Origin: Neobacillus bataviensis LMG 21833
GTDB taxonomy: Bacteria; Bacillota; Bacilli; Bacillales; Cytobacillaceae
DNA: 32,296 nt
Assembly (NCBI RefSeq): GCF_000307875.1
Contig: NZ_AJLS01000119.1
Span: forward strand, 1-32,296
Direction: 5' to 3'
A program made the translations under genes and the position numbers. This document shows positions 1-8,087 of the stretch, piece by piece. Positions within the stretch are counted from its first letter, which is position 1, and each line of letters opens with the position of its first letter. A model generated the notes under the pieces. That model saw only the letters and a list, made by a program, of their open reading frames with translations, did no database searches and was not told the origin of the DNA.

Positions 1-60
1 TTGACTTATCGTAGGGCGGAGAGCGAAGGACACTAGCCGCTAGGGCGCTGGAGCTGGAAA
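1..60. repeat. Probable interspersed Bacillaceae intergenic repeat (partial)
   Basis: This GC-rich stretch differs in composition from the AT-rich spacers elsewhere. It contains the small inverted repeat CTAGC-C-GCTAG and the words GGGCGCTGGAGCTGG and GTAGGGCGGA. From memory, such words on the opposite strand (CCAGCTCCAGCGCC, TCCGCCCTACGATAAGTCAA) recur between genes in many Bacillus-type genomes. Only one copy lies in the window and it is cut by the left edge, so its repeated nature rests on recall and not on the sequence here. Confidence 0.5.
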
Positions 61-61
61 T

Positions 62-97
62 AAAAAAGAAACCCGGTTTTTATAAACCGGGTTTCTT
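62..97 (-). terminator. Intrinsic terminator of ispG
   Basis: A perfect 14-bp stem (66-79 with 84-97) closes on a 4-nt loop. Read on the minus strand it is followed by a T tract (the A run at 62-67). It lies 6 bases downstream of the ispG stop codon. Confidence 0.93.
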
Positions 98-102
98 GAT
101 GT

Positions 103-1212
103 TTATTTTGTTATCTTTTCTTCTTCAGCCTTTTTTTGGAAATACTCTTCAGCCACTAGGTCAATTTCCTTTTTGAGTTCCTCTACCATATCCGCTTCAG
201 GAACCTTGCGGACGATTTCACCCTTTCTAAATAACAAACCTTCTCCGCGGGCACCGGCAATCCCGATATCAGCCTCACGAGCCTCACCAGGGCCGTTTAC
301 GGCACAACCAAGGACAGAAACCTTAATTGGTGCTTTGATAGTTGAAATATATTCTTCAACCTCATTTGCAATACTAATTAGGTCAATTTCAATTCTTCCA
401 CAAGTTGGACAAGAAATTAAAGTGGCGGCATTGGAAGAAAGACCAAATACTTTTAACAGTTCTCTGGCAACTTTTACTTCTTCAACAGGGTCGGCACTAA
501 GAGAGATTCGAAGCGTGTTCCCGATTCCCTTACTAATAATGGCTCCTAACCCTGCAGCACTTTTAACTGTACCGGAGAAAAGCGTCCCAGACTCTGTAAT
601 TCCTAAATGCAATGGATAATCAAAAGCACGAGCCGCTTTTTCGTATGCTTCGATGGCAAGATTGACATCTGATGCCTTCATAGACACAATAATGTCGTGG
701 AAATCTAAATCCTCAAGAATTTGAATATGATGTAGCGCACTTTCAACCATTCCATCCGCTGTTGGATAGCCATATTTTTCAAGAATTTTCTTTTCTAGAG
801 ATCCTGCATTTACGCCAATCCGAATAGGAATGCCCTTTTCTTTAGCCGCTTTAACGACCGCTTCGACCTTTTCCCGTTTTCCAATGTTTCCGGGATTGAT
901 TCGGATCTTATCGGCTCCGCCCTCAATTGCTTTAAGCGCCAATTTATAATCAAAGTGAATATCGACGACAAGCGGGATGTTGATTCTTTTTTTGATTTCC
1001 GGAATTGCATTCGCCGCACGTTCATCAGGGCATGCCACCCGAACAATTTGGCAGCCTGCTTCCTCAAGGCGTTTTATTTCGGCTACGGTTGCCTCAACAT
1101 CATGGGTTTTTGTTGTTGTCATGCTTTGGATAATGATTTCATTACTCCCGCCAATCGTTAAATTTCCCACTTTTATTGGTCGGGTCTTCGTGCGATGTAT
1201 AATTTCACTCAC
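103..1212 (-). CDS. ispG: 4-hydroxy-3-methylbut-2-en-1-yl diphosphate synthase (flavodoxin), IspG/GcpE
   Basis: IspG performs the penultimate step of the MEP isoprenoid pathway, reductively converting 2-C-methyl-D-erythritol 2,4-cyclodiphosphate to HMBPP with a [4Fe-4S] cluster in the cytoplasm. The 369-residue protein has the N-terminal TIM-barrel segment (IIIQSMTTT, residues 26-34) and the C-terminal cluster-binding domain. The ligands are visible as C268 and C271 (CPTCGR), C303 ([10 protein letters not shown]) and E310. Length is normal for the bacterial two-domain type. The start is a GTG; AAAGGAG lies 11 bases upstream, and no in-frame ATG nearby fits better. It is a single-gene unit with its own terminator and a plausible SigA promoter. 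It is the homologue of B. subtilis YqfY, and the next gene is YqfZ-like as in that species. Confidence 0.97.
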   Translation of the reverse strand: MSEIIHRTKTRPIKVGNLTIGGSNEIIIQSMTTTKTHDVEATVAEIKRLEEAGCQIVRVACPDERAANAIPEIKKRINIPLVVDIHFDYKLALKAIEGGADKIRINPGNIGKREKVEAVVKAAKEKGIPIRIGVNAGSLEKKILEKYGYPTADGMVESALHHIQILEDLDFHDIIVSMKASDVNLAIEAYEKAARAFDYPLHLGITESGTLFSGTVKSAAGLGAIISKGIGNTLRISLSADPVEEVKVARELLKVFGLSSNAATLISCPTCGRIEIDLISIANEVEEYISTIKAPIKVSVLGCAVNGPGEAREADIGIAGARGEGLLFRKGEIVRKVPEADMVEELKKEIDLVAEEYFQKKAEEEKITK

Positions 1213-1271
1213 GTGGAATTCGCTCCTTTAAATTGGAATTCGAATCATAGGTTAATAAACAATTCGATTCT

Positions 1272-1301
1272 ATTTTATCAGTCAACTGCTAATTTTGACA
1301 A
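1272..1301 (-). promoter_or_regulatory. Predicted SigA promoter of ispG
   Basis: Read on the minus strand there is TTGTCA (1296-1301), an 18-bp spacer and TAAAAT (1272-1277) with an extended TGN element just before it. It sits about 60 bases before the GTG start. This is pattern-based only. Confidence 0.5.
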
Positions 1302-1320
1302 CAATATGCATCTATCCACT

Positions 1321-1659
1321 TTAGTTTGAGTAATCAGGGAAATGATATGTAGCCCCGATTTGAATTTTTTCAGGAGACTGTTCTGGATTTAGTTCTCGAA
1401 AGTCGTTTATTAATTCTGTAATAGAAACTGGAAGTGGGTTATTTAATTCGTGCTCGACAATCGATATCACGGTTTCACCGGGCTTTACTTTCGCTTCAAA
1501 TGCAGGAATGTCCGATTTTGGTCCTTTTGTTTCTCCCTTTGTCACTACTTTTGCATCAACCTGTTTAGTAGTGGAAGTAGGAAGGGTGCCAATGGTGAGA
1601 TCAAAATAAATGACATAAAGGACTAAAATGGCAACTAGAAAACTAAATAACTTTTTCAT
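1321..1659 (-). CDS. YqfZ-like membrane-anchored protein with LysM-like C-terminus
   Basis: The 112-residue product has a short basic N-terminus (MKKLF), one hydrophobic segment at about residues 5-22 that may be a membrane anchor or uncleaved signal, a low-complexity linker, then a LysM-like half (about 42-110: VKPGETVISIVEHEL ... ELNPEQSPEKIQIGATYHFP). LysM domains bind N-acetylglucosamine polymers such as peptidoglycan, so an envelope location outside the membrane is likely. An upstream ATG at 1677 is in frame, but GGAGG sits 8 bases before the ATG at 1659, which decides the start. In B. subtilis the equivalent position next to ispG is yqfZ. The enzymatic role, if any, is unknown; no catalytic domain is visible. 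Confidence 0.8.
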   Translation of the reverse strand: MKKLFSFLVAILVLYVIYFDLTIGTLPTSTTKQVDAKVVTKGETKGPKSDIPAFEAKVKPGETVISIVEHELNNPLPVSITELINDFRELNPEQSPEKIQIGATYHFPDYSN

Positions 1660-1730
1660 CGGACAAGCCTCCATCATGGAATGTTTGTATATTCCTATGC
1701 TTGTCCAATCCTAAAAAGAACGCCTACCAA

Positions 1731-1757
1731 ATAAAAAACGCCCAATATTTCTGGGCG
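1731..1757 (-). terminator. Intrinsic terminator of the DUF1189 gene
   Basis: CGCCCA (1739-1744) pairs with TGGGCG (1752-1757) around a 7-nt loop. On the minus strand the stem is followed by six T (A run at 1733-1738). It lies just past the stop codon of the upstream minus-strand gene. Confidence 0.88.
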
Positions 1758-1762
1758 AATTT

Positions 1763-2536
1763 CTAGCTTGCTTTTTTCGGTTTTGGCATTTCATTTATGG
1801 CTAAGGCTAAAACAATAATTGCTACAAACCAATTAATAACGAAGCTGTTTGGCACGGAAGTCTTCATCGCAGCCATAACGGTGAAAAATACGGTTGGCAG
1901 GGTTTCACTATATGCAGCCATTCTCCATAATTGCCGGTAGTTTAGTTTTCTGCCTAATAGATTTTTAATGGCTAGACCAAACAGTGCTAAGACAGATACT
2001 TCGATAAAACTTGATGCGCTTGATAACAAATAAATTAACAGGGACACCACAGGGATAATAATTCCCTTCATTGAGCTAATCTTATCAGTAAAATGAAGGA
2101 AGTCGTCCTTTGTGATGTGAAGCCCTTCTAACATGGAATAGGGATAGGTATCAATCCTGCCACCTGAAGAGAGAACAAATTCATTTTTCAAAAGAGCGAA
2201 TGCATTTCCTTCATTCTCCACATCCGCATCAGAGATGACTCCAGTTGGATCAATAATAATGGTGAAGTCATCCTTATCAATTGTAACCGGTACTTTCGTC
2301 TTTGCCGAAAGTACACCGTTTTTTATCGAAAAATCGGGTGCTTTATCCTCTATAATGGTCCTTGCAGAATCTATTCCGGAAGAAAGTGCAGTACTCATAT
2401 AAATGACGGATGGAAGTATCGAAATAAAAGTAAGGAAAAAGACATATAAAATTGTTTTTCCAATTCCTTGAAAACGAAATAAGGCTATATCCTTTGGGGA
2501 GTAAATGCTTTTATAAAATTGTTTGAAAATATTCAT
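1763..2536 (-). CDS. DUF1189 family membrane protein (YqgB-like)
   Basis: This 257-residue integral membrane protein has a first hydrophobic segment at about residues 28-50 and an extracytoplasmic-looking soluble block of about 60-150 (IDKDDFTIIIDPTGVISD). Three or four further hydrophobic segments follow (about 155-180, 180-200, 210-228, 230-250). The overall plan and the N-terminal KSIYSPKDIALFRFQGIGK match what I recall of DUF1189 proteins, called YqgB in B. subtilis at the same locus. No catalytic motif is apparent and the function is not known. It is monocistronic, with its own terminator; the next minus-strand gene upstream also has one. Confidence 0.82.
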   Translation of the reverse strand: MNIFKQFYKSIYSPKDIALFRFQGIGKTILYVFFLTFISILPSVIYMSTALSSGIDSARTIIEDKAPDFSIKNGVLSAKTKVPVTIDKDDFTIIIDPTGVISDADVENEGNAFALLKNEFVLSSGGRIDTYPYSMLEGLHITKDDFLHFTDKISSMKGIIIPVVSLLIYLLSSASSFIEVSVLALFGLAIKNLLGRKLNYRQLWRMAAYSETLPTVFFTVMAAMKTSVPNSFVINWFVAIIVLALAINEMPKPKKAS

Positions 2537-2622
2537 TGTGGACCACCTTTATGCAGATTCAATCTCTATTGTAGCTTGTGCAATCGTTATATACAAGGAA
2601 GAAGAAAGGTTTTCAATAAAGG

Positions 2623-2647
2623 TAAAAGCCACCTTTAATGGGTGGCT
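2623..2647 (-). terminator. Intrinsic terminator of the Fnr-type regulator gene
   Basis: AGCCACC (2627-2633) pairs with GGTGGCT (2641-2647) around a 7-nt loop. On the minus strand the stem is followed by a short T-rich tail (TTTACC). The weak tail may make it leaky. Confidence 0.75.
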
Positions 2648-2654
2648 GTAAAAT

Positions 2655-3350
2655 CTAATTCAGACCGCAAATTTCAAATGAGCAATTTTGGCAATCTACT
2701 TGCTCTTTTAAAAAGCTTAAATTCTTCACAGTAAACTTTTGATTTTCATATGAAATAATGTCTTTCTGGCGAAGTTCCATCAAGGTGCGTTGAACGACCT
2801 CTCTTGTTCCATAGGTTAAATTGGCTAATTCTTGATGTGTTAATGGCAGATCTATGAGTATGCTATCCTCTGACTTCACTCCATATGAATTACAGAGGCG
2901 AATGAGGATGGAGTATAAACCTCCCTTTTTTCCGTTCATAATTAAGTCCTGACACTTCATCTGTGCCTTTAAGTAACCGGTGCTTAACCAAATTACAAGT
3001 GCGCTCATCGCTTCGGGGTCTGCTAAAATAAAATCCTCAAATTGCTCTTTTTTAATATACAGGAGTTCACAGTCTGTTAGTGTTTTGGCATAAAATTGAT
3101 AGTGAGGGGCAGCTTTAAATAGCTGGTACTCAACCATTAATTCATGGTCGTTTAAGATTTTTAAAATAAAATCCTTCCCGCGTAAGTGGACCCTGCCAAG
3201 GGCGATACTGCCTTTAAGCAATAAGTAAACATATTCAACAGAATCTTTTTCTTGAAATAGAACTGTACCAGATTTAATTCGTTGAATTGGCTCACTTTTT
3301 CGAAAAAATTGTTCCAATAAATTATATATAGAAATGGTGCTTTTTTGCAT
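2655..3350 (-). CDS. fnr: Crp/Fnr family regulator with C-terminal CX2CX4C cluster (Fnr-like)
   Basis: The 231-residue regulator has a cyclic-nucleotide-binding-like beta-roll (about 10-115), a dimer helix, and a winged helix-turn-helix (about 171-195, THQELANLTYGTREVVQRTL). The tail CQNCSFEIC places C220, C223 and C228 in a CX2CX4C pattern three residues from the end. In B. subtilis Fnr the same C-terminal spacing (with an Asp) binds a [4Fe-4S] cluster that senses oxygen. D135 (QDL) before the conserved GKKG segment is a candidate fourth ligand. I therefore infer an oxygen or redox-responsive regulator, with fnr as the best symbol. The first in-frame start is a GTG at 3359, but AGGGAG spaced 8 bases from the ATG at 3350 favours the latter. 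It is divergent from sodA, where B. subtilis has yqgC instead. Confidence 0.85.
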   Translation of the reverse strand: MQKSTISIYNLLEQFFRKSEPIQRIKSGTVLFQEKDSVEYVYLLLKGSIALGRVHLRGKDFILKILNDHELMVEYQLFKAAPHYQFYAKTLTDCELLYIKKEQFEDFILADPEAMSALVIWLSTGYLKAQMKCQDLIMNGKKGGLYSILIRLCNSYGVKSEDSILIDLPLTHQELANLTYGTREVVQRTLMELRQKDIISYENQKFTVKNLSFLKEQVDCQNCSFEICGLN

Positions 3351-3584
3351 AACTATCACTCCCTAATCAACCCTTCAGCTTGATTTAAATGAATTATTAA
3401 CATCATGTCAATATGGCGTTTACATGATTTGGAAGGGGGATAAAGGGATTATGACTAAAATCGTTGACAGCATGCTGTTTTGGTGAAGCATGACAATTTT
3501 TCGAAATCTTACTAGGCTCTACAAACTTGGAATAAATATCTGTTTATGGGGCATTGTATTTATGGTGGAGACTAAGCATTAAAT

Positions 3585-3613
3585 TTGAAACAATGAACAA
3601 ATTTTGGTATCTT
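3585..3613 (+). promoter_or_regulatory. Predicted SigA promoter of sodA
   Basis: TTGAAA (3585-3590), a 17-bp spacer and TATCTT (3608-3613). Transcription would start around 3620 and leave a leader of about 75 nt containing the hairpins described next. Confidence 0.6.
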
Positions 3614-3660
3614 TAGACTAAAGCTTTAGAAATATTCTTAAAAAGTAAGAATTACTAAAG
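3611..3660 (+). other. Inverted repeats in the sodA leader
   Basis: CTTTAG occurs at 3611 and 3624; CTAAAG at 3618 and 3655. The copies at 3611-3616/3618-3623 form a palindrome. The copies at 3624-3629/3655-3660 close a longer imperfect hairpin whose inner stem is ATTCTTA (3634-3640) with TAAGAAT (3646-3652) and loop AAAAG. The middle copies can pair in more than one way, so alternative folds are possible. There is no T tract, so it is not a terminator. Confidence 0.6.
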
Positions 3661-3695
3661 CCTAAAAAATTATCCGTACATAGGAGGAATTTATT

Positions 3696-4304
3696 ATGGC
3701 ATTTGAATTACCGAATTTACCTTACGCAGAAGATGCACTTGAACCACACATTGACAAAGAAACAATGAATATTCACCACACTAGACATCACAACACATAC
3801 GTAACAAATTTAAACAATGCATTAGCTGGTAATGAAGAATTACTTTCTAAATCAGTTGAAGAAGTAATTGCTAATTTGGATGCGGTTCCAGAGGCTGCAC
3901 GTACTGCAGTTCGTAACAATGGCGGCGGACACGCTAACCATTCTTTATTCTGGCAAATCCTTTCTCCAAATGGCGGCGGCGCACCTGCTGGTGAATTAGC
4001 TGACGCAATCAACAGCAAATTTGGCAGCTTCGAAAGCTTTAAAGAAGAGTTCGCTAAAGCAGCAACTACTCGTTTCGGCTCTGGCTGGGCATGGTTATCT
4101 GTAAACAATGGTGAATTAGAAGTATCAAGCACTCCTAACCAAGACTCCCCACTAATGGAAGGAAAGACTCCTATCCTTGGTCTTGATGTTTGGGAACATG
4201 CATATTACTTAAAATTCCAAAACAAACGCCCTGATTATATCGGTGCATTCTGGAATGTAGTTAACTGGGACGAAGTTTCTAAGCGTTACAGCGCAGCAAA
4301 ATAA
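3696..4304 (+). CDS. sodA: Manganese-type superoxide dismutase
   Basis: SodA converts superoxide to hydrogen peroxide and oxygen in the cytoplasm. The 202-residue protein has the N-terminal helical hairpin and the C-terminal alpha/beta domain. The metal ligands are seen as H27 (NIHHTRHH), H82 ([11 protein letters not shown]), and D164 and H168 ([11 protein letters not shown]). The GGGHANHS segment is typical of the Mn-preferring members. AGGAGG is placed 7 bases before the ATG, giving a strong ribosome binding site, and codon use looks highly adapted, as expected for an abundant protein. The gene is monocistronic: it has its own predicted promoter, a structured leader and a strong terminator directly after the stop codon. 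Confidence 0.98.
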   Translation: MAFELPNLPYAEDALEPHIDKETMNIHHTRHHNTYVTNLNNALAGNEELLSKSVEEVIANLDAVPEAARTAVRNNGGGHANHSLFWQILSPNGGGAPAGELADAINSKFGSFESFKEEFAKAATTRFGSGWAWLSVNNGELEVSSTPNQDSPLMEGKTPILGLDVWEHAYYLKFQNKRPDYIGAFWNVVNWDEVSKRYSAAK

Positions 4305-4312
4305 ATAAAATG

Positions 4313-4341
4313 AAAAGAGGCAGCCACTGGCTGCCTCTTTT
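4313..4341 (+). terminator. Intrinsic terminator of sodA
   Basis: A perfect 13-bp stem AAAAGAGGCAGCC / GGCTGCCTCTTTT with a 3-nt loop, ending in a T-rich stretch. It could work in both directions because the stem starts with AAAA. Confidence 0.93.
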
Positions 4342-4413
4342 CGTTTTCCTAAAATATTGAATAAGAACCATCGCCTAGATAAAGACTACCCTTATACAAA
4401 GGGGAGTTTTTTT

Positions 4414-5640
4414 ATGGCAAAAAAATTTAAGATTTTAGGTGATGTAGAATTAACCAAGGATTTATCACTTTTGCTGATTATTGGCGGCTTATATTCATTG
4501 AGTGTAGCCTTATCGAACACATTTGTGAATATTTATCTTTGGAAACAAACAGGAAAATATTCGGATATCGCCCTTTACAACCTCTCGATTGTTGTTTTGC
4601 AGCCGTTAACGTTTATCCTAGCGGGGCGTTGGGCAAAGAAAATCGACAGGGTTATAGTTCTTCGAATCGGAGTTATTTTTTTGGCACTGTTTTATCTTGC
4701 GGTATTAATCTCGGGGACAAAGGCTTCCACTTACCTGCTATTATTGGGAAGCCTGCTTGGAATTGGGTATGGTTTTTATTGGCTCGCCTATAATGTGTTA
4801 ACGTTTGAAATTACCGAGCCTGAGACAAGAGACTTTTTTAATGGATTTTTAGGGATTTTAACCTCGGCGGGCGGGATGATTGGCCCATTAGCTGCCGGCA
4901 TTATTATCACTAGATTTGAAAAATTTACGGGATATACGTTTGTGTTTGGTTTGTCATTAGCTTTATTTGCACTGGCTGTATTTATGAGCTTTTCACTAAA
5001 ACGAAGACCCGCTTCAGGAAAATATTGCTTTAAGCGGATCATTGAAGAAAGAAAACTAAATGAAAATTGGCGTCTCATTACGAATGCCCACTTTTTTCAG
5101 GGACTTAGAGAAGGGACGTTTTTATTCGTTATCTCCGTGTTTGTCTTTATTTCGACAGGCAGTGAAATGGCATTAGGAACATTTGGACTAATCAATTCGG
5201 GGATATCCTTTGTTGCATATTATTTTGCTTCAAGGATGATTAAAAAAAATTATCGTAAAAAGGCTATTCTGATTGGCGGCATCATCCTTTATGCTGCAGT
5301 CCTGCTGATCGTTTGGGATTTGAATTTTACAAAATTGTTAATATACGCGGCAATGATTGCGGTGGCCTATCCACTTTTGCTTGTCCCGTATCATTCTACT
5401 ACATATGATGTGATTGGAACTGGTTGGAAAGCAGCGGAAATGCGAATTGAGTATATTGTGGTTCGTGAGATTTTCTTAAATATAGGGCGGATCGTTTCTA
5501 TTCTTGCCTTCCTCGCTGCGGTTACTTGGTTTAATGAAGCGAAAAGTATTCCGATCTTACTGTTGTTTATAGGTGCTGGTCATTCGGTCATTTATTTTTT
5601 TATAAAGCGGGTACAATTACCCGAGGTGAAAATGCGATGA
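4414..5640 (+). CDS. Major facilitator superfamily transporter (YqgE-like)
   Basis: The 408-residue protein has about twelve hydrophobic segments arranged as two six-helix halves, with a polar break near residues 196-220 (SLKRRPASGKYCFKRIIEERK). A typical MFS loop-2/3 basic stretch (GRWAKKIDRVIVLRIG, about 89-104) follows the second helix. The position between sodA and pbpA matches B. subtilis yqgE. An in-frame ATG exists at 4357, but GGGGAG seven bases before the ATG at 4414 supports the shorter form; the longer form would add 19 polar residues. The substrate cannot be read from the sequence. The stop codon lies inside the first arm of the terminator hairpin. Confidence 0.88.
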   Translation: MAKKFKILGDVELTKDLSLLLIIGGLYSLSVALSNTFVNIYLWKQTGKYSDIALYNLSIVVLQPLTFILAGRWAKKIDRVIVLRIGVIFLALFYLAVLISGTKASTYLLLLGSLLGIGYGFYWLAYNVLTFEITEPETRDFFNGFLGILTSAGGMIGPLAAGIIITRFEKFTGYTFVFGLSLALFALAVFMSFSLKRRPASGKYCFKRIIEERKLNENWRLITNAHFFQGLREGTFLFVISVFVFISTGSEMALGTFGLINSGISFVAYYFASRMIKKNYRKKAILIGGIILYAAVLLIVWDLNFTKLLIYAAMIAVAYPLLLVPYHSTTYDVIGTGWKAAEMRIEYIVVREIFLNIGRIVSILAFLAAVTWFNEAKSIPILLLFIGAGHSVIYFFIKRVQLPEVKMR

Positions 5641-5669
5641 GTATCTTATTACTCATCGCATTTTTTTTT
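5632..5669 (+). terminator. Intrinsic terminator of the MFS gene
   Basis: A perfect 12-bp stem (5632-5643 with 5650-5661) and 6-nt loop, followed by a long T run. The stem includes the stop codon of the upstream gene. Confidence 0.93.
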
Positions 5670-5801
5670 ATAAAAGTAGGATTACATACGTTTCCGCTTT
5701 TCTTTAAATTGGTAAGTGTTATTCATAGATATATCGGACAATATCTTATAAAATAGAGAAAGTTATGTGGAGCATTGTATAAAAGGAAGTGTATATAGAT
5801 C

Positions 5802-7952
5802 TTGGTTAATAATAAAAAGAAAAAAAAGAAAACACATGTCCCGTTTCGTTTGAACATGGTGTTTTTTGTTGTATTTGTGCTTTTTTCCATCCTGATCCTT
5901 CGCCTGGGTGAATTACAAATTGTCTTTGGTGATGATTTTAAACGTGAAATTCAGCGGACAGAGGATATAACCGTTAATAATCCTGTTCCTAGAGGGAAAA
6001 TGATTGACAGAAATGGGAAAGTTATCGTTGATAATACCCCGTTAAATGCAATTACTTACACAAAGTACCAAAATGCTGATCAAAAGAAAATGCTTGAAAC
6101 AGCTGCGAAATTAGCGAAACTAATAACCAAAGATACCTCAAAAGTTCCTGTTCGTGATAAAAAGGATTTTTGGATCATTAAACATCCGAAAGAAGCAAAG
6201 GCAAAAATCACGAAAAAAGAATGGAATTTATATGATCAGAAAAAATTAGATGATAAGCAAATTTATAAATTGCAGATTGACCGGGTTACAGATGCCGAAG
6301 TAGATAGTATTCAAGGGGAAGACCTTGAAACACTTGCAATTTACAGAGAATTTAATAGCGGTTATGCCTTAACACCACAAATTGTCAAAAATAAAGATGT
6401 AACTCCTGAAGAATTTGCCGTTGTCAGTGAAAATTTAGAAAACCTCCCTGGGGTTGATACCACAACGGATTGGGAGCGAATGTACGCATTTGGCAATACA
6501 TTAAAATCAATATTAGGAGATGTTTCAACTACTGAAGCAGGTATTCCAAAAGAACAAGTAGAAAAATATTTGGCACGTGACTACAGCCGAAATGACCGGG
6601 TTGGAAAAAGTTATCTTGAGCTTAAATACGAAGATGTTCTCCATGGTCAAAAAGCAAAAGTAAAAAATATAACAGATAAGTCAGGGAAAATCATCTCTTC
6701 CGAAGTTCTTTCGGATGGCAAGCGGGGAAAAGACCTTGTCCTAACTATAGATATGGATCTGCAGCAGCAGGTTGAAAAGATTATTGAAGAGGAAATGTGG
6801 AGTGCAAAGCAAAAGCCCGGCACCGCTCTTTTGGATCGTGCCTTTGTGGTATTAATGAATCCTCACACTGGGGAAGTGTTATCGCTTGCTGGAAGACAAA
6901 TTAGCAAGGATGATGACGGCAAAACGGTCATGAAGGACTTTGCCGGCGGTAATATTACTACATCCTATAACGTGGGTTCTGCTGTTAAAGGAGCAACCAT
7001 TTTAACCGGGTATAAAACAGGGGCCATTAGCCCAGGGCAGTACCTAGTTGATGAGCCGTTAGTATTCAAAAATACTAAGCCAAAAAAATCCTGGAAGACA
7101 TTTGGATCCATTAATGATCTTAGAGCATTACAGGTTTCATCCAACGTGTATATGTGGAAAACGGTCATTGCTATGGGACACGGAAGGTATGTTCCGAACG
7201 GTCCACTTTTAATAGACGCGAAGAAGACGTTTAATACGATGCGCCAATCCTTCGCGCAGTTTGGTTTAGGAACGAGGACGGGGATTGACCTCCCGAATGA
7301 AATGAGCGGTTTTCCAGGTTCAGATGAACAGGCCAGTTTAGCTCTGGATCTTGCGATAGGGCAATATGATACGTATACACCCATCCAGCTTGCACAGTAT
7401 GTTTCTACAATTGCGAACGGTGGAAATCGTGTACAGCCGCATCTTGTCAAAGAAATCCGCGAACCAATTATGGAAAATAATGAATTAGGTCCGATTGTGG
7501 AAGAAATCCAACCGAAAGTGCTGAATCATTTAGATATGAAAGACGAATGGATCAAGCGGGTTCAAGAAGGTTTTCGAATGGTTATGGCGGTTGGCGATGG
7601 TACGGGCGTTGGTACCTTTAAAGGTGCTGCCTATAACCCTGCTGGTAAAACAGGAACGGCACAAGCGTTTTATGACGGTCCTGTTAAATCGCAAAAGAAT
7701 ACAGATGTAATGAACCTAAGCCTTGTAAGCTTTGCGCCATTCGATAATCCAGAAGTGGCTATGGCCGTTGTTGTCCCATGGGCTTATCAAGGAAATACTG
7801 GCCCAAGTGTTAATATGACAATTGGCAAGAGAGTGTTAGATGCCTACTTCGACTTGAAAAAGTCACGTTCGCTCAATGAGGGATCTCAAGGTACTGAGCA
7901 GCAACCAAATAATGCTGATACAACTCAAAACACCCAGCAATCCGGTCAATGA
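5802..7952 (+). CDS. pbpA: Class B penicillin-binding protein 2A (transpeptidase)
   Basis: PbpA cross-links peptidoglycan during cell elongation outside the membrane. The 716-residue protein has a lysine-rich cytoplasmic tip (residues 5-10), one membrane anchor (about 19-38), and a dimerisation/pedestal domain (about 55-300, with PRGKMIDRNGKVI at 63-75). The transpeptidase domain (about 310-690) shows all three active-site motifs: S393-A-V-K396, S446-S-N448 and K616-T-G618. The last 25 residues are a Q/N/T/S-rich tail. The start is TTG at 5802; AAGGAAG lies about 13 bases upstream, longer than ideal, and the next in-frame ATG would cut into the membrane anchor. It is bounded by terminators on both sides, so it is probably monocistronic. 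B. subtilis has pbpA (yqgF) at this locus. Confidence 0.96.
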   Translation: MVNNKKKKKKTHVPFRLNMVFFVVFVLFSILILRLGELQIVFGDDFKREIQRTEDITVNNPVPRGKMIDRNGKVIVDNTPLNAITYTKYQNADQKKMLETAAKLAKLITKDTSKVPVRDKKDFWIIKHPKEAKAKITKKEWNLYDQKKLDDKQIYKLQIDRVTDAEVDSIQGEDLETLAIYREFNSGYALTPQIVKNKDVTPEEFAVVSENLENLPGVDTTTDWERMYAFGNTLKSILGDVSTTEAGIPKEQVEKYLARDYSRNDRVGKSYLELKYEDVLHGQKAKVKNITDKSGKIISSEVLSDGKRGKDLVLTIDMDLQQQVEKIIEEEMWSAKQKPGTALLDRAFVVLMNPHTGEVLSLAGRQISKDDDGKTVMKDFAGGNITTSYNVGSAVKGATILTGYKTGAISPGQYLVDEPLVFKNTKPKKSWKTFGSINDLRALQVSSNVYMWKTVIAMGHGRYVPNGPLLIDAKKTFNTMRQSFAQFGLGTRTGIDLPNEMSGFPGSDEQASLALDLAIGQYDTYTPIQLAQYVSTIANGGNRVQPHLVKEIREPIMENNELGPIVEEIQPKVLNHLDMKDEWIKRVQEGFRMVMAVGDGTGVGTFKGAAYNPAGKTGTAQAFYDGPVKSQKNTDVMNLSLVSFAPFDNPEVAMAVVVPWAYQGNTGPSVNMTIGKRVLDAYFDLKKSRSLNEGSQGTEQQPNNADTTQNTQQSGQ

Positions 7953-7962
7953 TAATGAATAG

Positions 7963-7999
7963 AACACCTGTCTCAAATTTGAGATAGGTGTTTTTTTTA
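7963..7999 (+). terminator. Intrinsic terminator of pbpA
   Basis: AACACCT/AGGTGTT arms around an inner stem TCTCAAA/TTTGAGA with one mismatch, followed by a run of eight T. Confidence 0.92.
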
Positions 8000-8087
8000 C
8001 ATACAAAGTAATCATTTTGAGAACTATATTTAATAGAATATGTAACCTATTGTTAGTTAAGCCAGAAAATCGATGAAATTTGTCGAA

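Larger units (their letters stand above)
3360..3695. promoter_or_regulatory. Divergent fnr-sodA intergenic region
   Basis: This roughly 340-base spacer holds no convincing ORF. It carries the sodA promoter and leader hairpins (listed separately) and a perfect 12-bp palindrome ACAGCATGCTGT (3467-3478), a candidate operator. I looked for a TGTGA-N6-TCACA Fnr box and saw none with good agreement. Confidence 0.6.

Noticed and set aside
6965..7450. 161-residue minus-strand ORF opposite pbpA
   Set aside because: It lies fully within the transpeptidase domain coding region, is rich in Cys/Pro and has no RBS.
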